Assembly (NCBI GenBank): GCA_012103495.1
Contig: WLWR01000008.1
Span: 1 to 19,426 of the forward strand
Source: Legionellales bacterium
GTDB taxonomy: Bacteria; Pseudomonadota; Gammaproteobacteria; WLWR01
Length of the DNA: 19,426 bases
Direction: 5' to 3'
Shown here: in pieces, positions 15,519 through 19,426 of the stretch
How positions within the stretch are numbered: the stretch's first letter is position 1
Layout: every line of letters begins with the position of its first letter
Notes under the pieces: model-generated
Database searches by the model: none
What the model saw: the letters and a program-made list of their open reading frames with translations, nothing else
Told to the model about the DNA's origin: nothing
Made by a program: the position numbers and the translations under genes

Positions 15519-17264
15519 CTAATCCGGTTCACCCTCCACCACCGTTAAATGCTCAATGATCAATTGCAAATTGGCTAAGCCTTGATAATCATTCACACTC
15601 AAGCGAAACGCGGCGTGGATATAACGGCACCGCGGATTGGGCCATTGGCTGCGATCCACATTAAATACCATACCAGTCATCAGCAAAGAACTGCCTCTCA
15701 TCCGCAACGTCAATTTCAAATGTTTATCTCCCAACACCAATTGATTGACCACTTGAAACACCCCATCAAATAACGGTTCTGGAAATTGCTGTCCCCACGG
15801 ACCACTGTTTTGCAACAAACGTGCCGTTGCCAATGTCAATTGCTCCACCGACAAAGATCCATCGGATAAAATTTCTCCGGTTAAATCCGCCGGCGTTAAT
15901 TGTGCTTCAATCAAGGTAATAAACGCTTGTTGAAATTGCACCCAATGTGCTGTTGGCAAACTCAATCCAGCCGCCATAGCATGACCACCAAATTTAGTCA
16001 TCAATCCTGGATACTGCCCATCCAATCTGGCGAGCAAATCACGAATATGCAATCCTGCAATGGATCGCGCCGATCCTTTCAATTCATGTGCATCCACTTG
16101 CGCAAACACAATCACCGGTCGATGAAATTTTTCTTTCAACCGACCAGCCAAAATGCCAATTACACCCTGATGCCAAGCCGGATCATACAAGCAAAGTCCC
16201 ATCGGTAACGCTTGTGGATCAAATGACAATCGCTGCAATACATCCATCGCTTGTTGCTGCATCTGCGCTTCAATGTGACGTCGTTGTTGATTGAGTTCAT
16301 CCAATTGTTGGGCGTATTGCTGAGCTTGATCTGCATCATCGGTGATCAAACAAGCAATCCCAATTGCCATATCTTGCAATCGCCCCGCCGCATTCAATCG
16401 CGGCGCGACAGCAAATGCTAAATCACTGGCTTGCAACTGTTGAGGATTTCGATTAGCAATCGTCAATAAAGCCAAAATACCCGGTCGTGTCGATCCAGCT
16501 CGGATCCGCTGCAATCCCTGTTGAACTAAAATTCGATTGTTGTGATCCAAAGGCACCACATCGGCCACGGTGCCTAACGCCACCAAATCTAAAAACTGTC
16601 CCATGTTGGGTTCTTGTAGTCCTTGTTTGGCAAACCATTGCAAATCCACCAACCGGCGTCGCAAAGCCAACATCACATAAAAAATCACCCCCACACCAGC
16701 TAAATATTTACTGGCAAACGCATCGCCAATTCGATTTGGATTGACGATGGCATGCGCCAGTGGCAATTGTTCACCAGGCAAATGATGATCAGTAATTAAA
16801 ACTTTCATTCCCAATTGATTGGCCAATTCAACCCCAGCAACACTGGTAATACCATTGTCCACCGTAACCAACACATCCGGCTGCCATTGCTCGGCAGCCA
16901 CTTGCACAATTTCCGGCGTCAAACCGTAACCGAAATCAAATCGATTGGGCACCAAATATTGCACGTGTTGTGCACCACAAGCCTGCAGTGCCAATACCGC
17001 CAATGCGGAACTGGTGGCCCCATCAGCATCAAAATCACCAATGATCATGATGCGCCGCTGGTGTTGAAGGCTATCCACCAATAAATCCACCGCCGGCTCA
17101 ATGTCACTCAATTGATAATAAGGAATTAAATGCGCCAATTGATATTGCAATTGCTCATGGGTGGTAATTCCACGCGCAGCATAAATGCGTTGCAACAATT
17201 CTGGAGTTTGAGTCAATGCCGTCATGGCTTGCGGATCAATCGATCGCCGTTGAATGGTTTTCAT
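15519..17264 (-). CDS. recJ: Single-stranded-DNA-specific 5'-3' exonuclease RecJ
   Basis: A DHH-family nuclease that degrades single-stranded DNA from the 5' end in recombination and mismatch or base-excision repair. The 581 residues compare with 577 in E. coli. The DHH domain has GDFDADGATSSA (76-87), VDNGI (Asp136) and ITDHH (157-161), then LVALGTVADVVPL with Asp235, and RLNAAGRL. The DHHA1 domain has KGSARSIAGLHIRDLL and KFGGHAMAAGLSL. An OB-fold region follows to the C-terminus. All metal-ligand motifs are present. The ATG at 17264 is preceded by AGG 4 bases upstream, a weak site, and lies 14 bases after the GGDEF/EAL stop, so recJ is likely read from that transcript. Confidence 0.97.
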   Translation of the reverse strand: MKTIQRRSIDPQAMTALTQTPELLQRIYAARGITTHEQLQYQLAHLIPYYQLSDIEPAVDLLVDSLQHQRRIMIIGDFDADGATSSALAVLALQACGAQHVQYLVPNRFDFGYGLTPEIVQVAAEQWQPDVLVTVDNGITSVAGVELANQLGMKVLITDHHLPGEQLPLAHAIVNPNRIGDAFASKYLAGVGVIFYVMLALRRRLVDLQWFAKQGLQEPNMGQFLDLVALGTVADVVPLDHNNRILVQQGLQRIRAGSTRPGILALLTIANRNPQQLQASDLAFAVAPRLNAAGRLQDMAIGIACLITDDADQAQQYAQQLDELNQQRRHIEAQMQQQAMDVLQRLSFDPQALPMGLCLYDPAWHQGVIGILAGRLKEKFHRPVIVFAQVDAHELKGSARSIAGLHIRDLLARLDGQYPGLMTKFGGHAMAAGLSLPTAHWVQFQQAFITLIEAQLTPADLTGEILSDGSLSVEQLTLATARLLQNSGPWGQQFPEPLFDGVFQVVNQLVLGDKHLKLTLRMRGSSLLMTGMVFNVDRSQWPNPRCRYIHAAFRLSVNDYQGLANLQLIIEHLTVVEGEPD

Positions 17265-17278
17265 ACTGCCTAAACCGT

Positions 17279-18895
17279 TTAAAATTGATATTTACTGACG
17301 ATTTCATCCGCCGGTAAGGGCTCACTATAATAATAACCTTGCAATTCATCACAGCCCTGTTCAATGAGATAATTGGCTTCGGCAACATTTTCTACCCCTT
17401 CGGCAATCACATCCAATCCCAATTGATGCCCCAGATGAATAATGTGATCAATCAAATTACCTTTCTCAGTCGCATGATCCAAAGCGCTGACAAAAGTGCG
17501 ATCAATTTTTAATTTATGCACCGGTAATTTTGCCAAATAATGAAATGATTTATAGCTGGTCCCAAAATCATCCACGACCAATCTCACCCCTAACTCTGCC
17601 AATTGGGTAAGAATGGTTTGTGCTTGCTCCAAATCGGCCAATAAAATCTTTTCAGCAATTTCCAATTCAATCAATGCCGGTGAAACTTTATTTTTCTTCA
17701 GCGCTTGAGCAACCGATTGAACAAACTCAGCATGTTTGAATTGAGAGGGTGAAATATTAATTGCGATCCTAGGCAATTGATAACCTTGTTTTTGCCATTG
17801 ATGCACTTGATGACACACTTGGTTCAATCGCCATTGGCCGATAGCCTGCATCAACCCATATTCTTCGGCAATATCCAAAAATCGTCCGGGCATTAACAAA
17901 CCATGCTGTCCATGTTGCCAATGAATCAAAGCTTCAAATCCCAGTACCGCTTCATTGTTACTGTGTTGTGATTGGTAATACATGATAAATTGCTGTTGTT
18001 TCAACGCTTGACGCAAATCTTGCACCAACCGATGCCGATCAGCCATCTGTTGATCCAACTCTTGATGATAAAAATGATAACTGGAGATTTGTTCATGATT
18101 GGCAGCACTCAACGCCATTTCTGCATAGCGCACCAACCGTTCGGCTTGCTTGGTATCTTCAGCATAAATGGCAATTCCAATGTGCACCCGAAATGCTAAA
18201 TCATGCCCTTCGATAAACAATGGTTGCGTCAATTGTTCAATCAACAATTCAGCAATGTTGGTGGCATCCGCATCCTCACTGATCAATCGACTCACGACGA
18301 TAAATTGAGTCTCACTGGTACGCGCAATAAAATAATGACTGGGCAAACAGGCTTGTACACGTTCGGCAAAATTGGATAACAAGGCTTCATAAATCTGATG
18401 ATCCAAAGTATGCCGCAAATCCAATAAATCTTTACTACCAATGGCAAACAAAGCAAACAATCCTTGCTCCGTATCCGGTTGGCTCAATCGCTCATTTAAA
18501 AAATCAACCAACTGTTTGCGGTTGGGTAAATTGGTTAACACATCGTAATTTTGCAACCGCGTGACTTGCTGTTGCAATTGCTTGCGTGGGCTGATGTCAA
18601 ACCCATACACATTAACATAGTGTCGCTCGGTAAAGGGTACAAAATCTAAATGATAGACCCGTTCATCGACGGTAAGCTCAGCACTGCAAATAGCATTTTG
18701 AGTCACGGCCTTGGAAAGCATCACCACCATCTCATCAGGTACCGTGACCTGGCTTTCTGATTCTAACCACTGCGCGGTGATCACTTGTGCCGCTTGATTG
18801 GCGTAAACTAATTGCCCTTCAAAATCAAATCGAAACACCGGATTTGGATTTTCACTAGCATAAAATATAGGTTCATTATTAACGTCTTCCACCAT
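17279..18895 (-). CDS. PAS-GGDEF-EAL protein, probable cyclic-di-GMP phosphodiesterase
   Basis: A 538-residue soluble signalling protein (positions below count from the alternative GTG at 18898, one residue earlier). A PAS-like sensor covers about 10-105 (NPNPVFRFDFEGQLVYANQAA). The GGDEF domain (about 115-275) is degenerate: the place of RxGGDEF reads RTSETQF (193-199), so cyclase activity is not expected. The EAL domain (about 295-535) keeps its catalytic set: EAL at 322-324, Asn381 in INISPSQF, Glu413 and Glu416, Asp443-Asp444 in VVDDFGTS, Lys464 in KIDRTF, Glu500 in IAEGVEN and Gln520 in LQGYYYSEPLP. It should hydrolyse cyclic-di-GMP to pGpG. No membrane helix. The ATG at 18895 has AAGGAG 8 bases upstream. 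First gene of the operon with recJ and dusA. Confidence 0.93.
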   Translation of the reverse strand: MVEDVNNEPIFYASENPNPVFRFDFEGQLVYANQAAQVITAQWLESESQVTVPDEMVVMLSKAVTQNAICSAELTVDERVYHLDFVPFTERHYVNVYGFDISPRKQLQQQVTRLQNYDVLTNLPNRKQLVDFLNERLSQPDTEQGLFALFAIGSKDLLDLRHTLDHQIYEALLSNFAERVQACLPSHYFIARTSETQFIVVSRLISEDADATNIAELLIEQLTQPLFIEGHDLAFRVHIGIAIYAEDTKQAERLVRYAEMALSAANHEQISSYHFYHQELDQQMADRHRLVQDLRQALKQQQFIMYYQSQHSNNEAVLGFEALIHWQHGQHGLLMPGRFLDIAEEYGLMQAIGQWRLNQVCHQVHQWQKQGYQLPRIAINISPSQFKHAEFVQSVAQALKKNKVSPALIELEIAEKILLADLEQAQTILTQLAELGVRLVVDDFGTSYKSFHYLAKLPVHKLKIDRTFVSALDHATEKGNLIDHIIHLGHQLGLDVIAEGVENVAEANYLIEQGCDELQGYYYSEPLPADEIVSKYQF

Positions 18896-18928
18896 CACAC
18901 ACGCTCCTTGAGATTTTCATGTCCTGCT

Positions 18929-18957
18929 AGTATACCGATTACCCTACCAGATGCGAA
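18929..18957 (-). promoter_or_regulatory. Likely promoter of the GGDEF/EAL-recJ-dusA operon, in a repeat-like end
   Basis: On the minus strand TTCGCA (18957-18952) and TATACT (18934-18929) are 17 bases apart; the -10 is one base from consensus. It lies 34 bases before the start codon. Read on the plus strand, 18931-18957 matches the left end of the 89-bp repeat at about 21 of 27 bases (TATACC.ATT, then AGATGCGAA). Confidence 0.45.
18931..18957 (+). repeat. Partial repeat copy C (left end only)
   Basis: TATACCGATT...CCAGATGCGAA aligns with the first 27 bases of copies A and B at 21 of 27 positions each. No counterpart of the right half was found in the next 70 bases, which are coding. It may be a solo end or a diverged promoter that the repeat captured. 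Confidence 0.45.
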
Positions 18958-18961
18958 TACC

Positions 18962-19426
18962 TTAGATACCACCTCTTGCCCCTCCTCTAGAAGGTCGAGA
19001 TCCTCGACCTCTGGGAGGACCTGAGCGCCTGGGAGAGGGTAAATAAGTCGGATCAAACTCTCTTTGTCTAGGTTCATACAAGTCTGACGGTTCACTCGAA
19101 CTTTCAGGAGCGCTTGAATGCTTGGAAGAAGATGAATAGGTCGGATCGAATTCTTTCTGTCCGGGTTCATACAAACTCAATAGATCATACGTGTTGTATC
19201 GTAGATACCAGTAGTGGCTAGCTTCCGGTGAAGATTGTCCAATGAAATCATCAAAGAAATACGTCAAGCGCACCCCGAAAAAATCTCTGGCAAAACCCGC
19301 TGCGGTTTGCAATGCCAAATCAGACCTACCATAGAAAGCTTCTATTCTAAGGTCAGGCAGCAATTCGCCGCGAATCCCAACTTCAAACAAAGCAATTCGT
19401 GAATTAGTACGCTCTTCACCGCTGAT
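18962..19426 (-). CDS. C-terminal part of an unidentified beta-rich protein with RGG-like tail (cut by window edge)
   Basis: The frame is open to the last base of the window, so only the final 154 residues are seen; the TTG at 19390 need not be a start. The first part (FEVGIRGELLPDLRIEAFYG, FFGVRLTYFFDDF, HYWYLRYNTYDLL) alternates polar and aromatic or aliphatic residues like outer-membrane beta-strands. A 13-residue motif LYEPGQKEFDPTY then recurs 31 residues later as LYEPRQREFDPTY, separated by a serine-rich spacer. After it comes a basic tail with RGRG, SRGG and ARGG steps ending GGI. A typical outer-membrane barrel ends in an aromatic residue, so the tail is an extension. I do not recognise the family. 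The stop lies 66 bases before the GGDEF/EAL start. Confidence 0.7.
   Translation of the reverse strand: MSGEERTNSRIALFEVGIRGELLPDLRIEAFYGRSDLALQTAAGFARDFFGVRLTYFFDDFIGQSSPEASHYWYLRYNTYDLLSLYEPGQKEFDPTYSSSSKHSSAPESSSEPSDLYEPRQREFDPTYLPSPRRSGPPRGRGSRPSRGGARGGI
18992..19010. other. Perfect hairpin inside the RGG-tail coding region
   Basis: AGGTCGAG (18992-18999) and CTCGACCT (19003-19010) are perfect inverted repeats with a three-base loop. It encodes Arg/Gly/Ser residues of the tail; there is no T-run, so it is not a standard terminator. Confidence 0.5.
19043..19174 (-). repeat. Tandem 93-bp period (31-residue protein repeat)
   Basis: The 39-base blocks 19136-19174 and 19043-19081 align base for base with scattered mismatches and encode LYEPGQKEFDPTY and LYEPRQREFDPTY. 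The distance is exactly 93 bases, so the frame is kept. The spacers have diverged. Confidence 0.75.

Noticed and set aside
18895..19170. A 91-codon minus-strand frame overlapping the end of the edge gene and reaching the GGDEF/EAL start
   Set aside because: The 31-residue repeat is conserved as protein in the other frame, and this frame has no ribosome binding site. A frameshift joining the two cannot be excluded but is not needed.

Overview
The window reads as the chromosome of a gammaproteobacterium. Two gene orders match the Escherichia coli chromosome: dapA-bamC-purC, and suhB divergent from trmJ-isc. Base composition looks moderately AT-rich by eye. Many proteins are glutamine-rich and use CAA and TTG codons. 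A host-associated lineage such as the Legionellales is a guess, resting on an orphan 1004-residue coiled-coil protein, a reduced isc locus and a very short BamC. No rRNA, tRNA, CRISPR array, transposase or phage gene was seen.

Layout: 1-1346 holds purC (cut by the window edge), a miniature bamC-like lipoprotein and dapA as a minus-strand operon. serS follows at 1445-2728 with its own promoter. Between serS and a DUF3568-type lipoprotein gene (3080-3505, minus) lies a palindromic 89-bp repeat. The plus strand then carries the large coiled-coil gene (3703-6717), closed by a strong hairpin, and a ZIP-family metal transporter (6912-7670). Convergent with these is a two-gene type I secretion module: a PrtD-like ABC exporter and a HlyD-like adaptor (7677-10761). 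A second copy of the 89-bp repeat separates it from a reduced isc operon (trmJ-iscS-iscU-like-iscA, 10903-13552). suhB is divergent (13701-14501). The right part is a minus-strand operon: a PAS/GGDEF/EAL protein, recJ and dusA (14530-18895). An unidentified beta-strand-rich protein with an RGG-like tail runs off the right edge.

Main observations: (1) The isc operon sits at its usual place beside suhB and trmJ, but iscR is absent and the hscBA-fdx position is taken by the repeat and the secretion genes. (2) The IscU-like protein has lost all three cluster-ligand cysteines and contains no cysteine at all, while IscS keeps its PLP lysine and active-site cysteine but lacks the C-terminal tail. 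This suggests that IscS persists for sulfur transfer, for example tRNA thiolation, and that cluster assembly is handled elsewhere in the genome. (3) Two full copies of an 89-bp palindromic repeat, and one partial copy, each carry an outward-reading -35/-10-like pair aimed at the next minus-strand gene (serS, the ABC exporter, the GGDEF/EAL gene).
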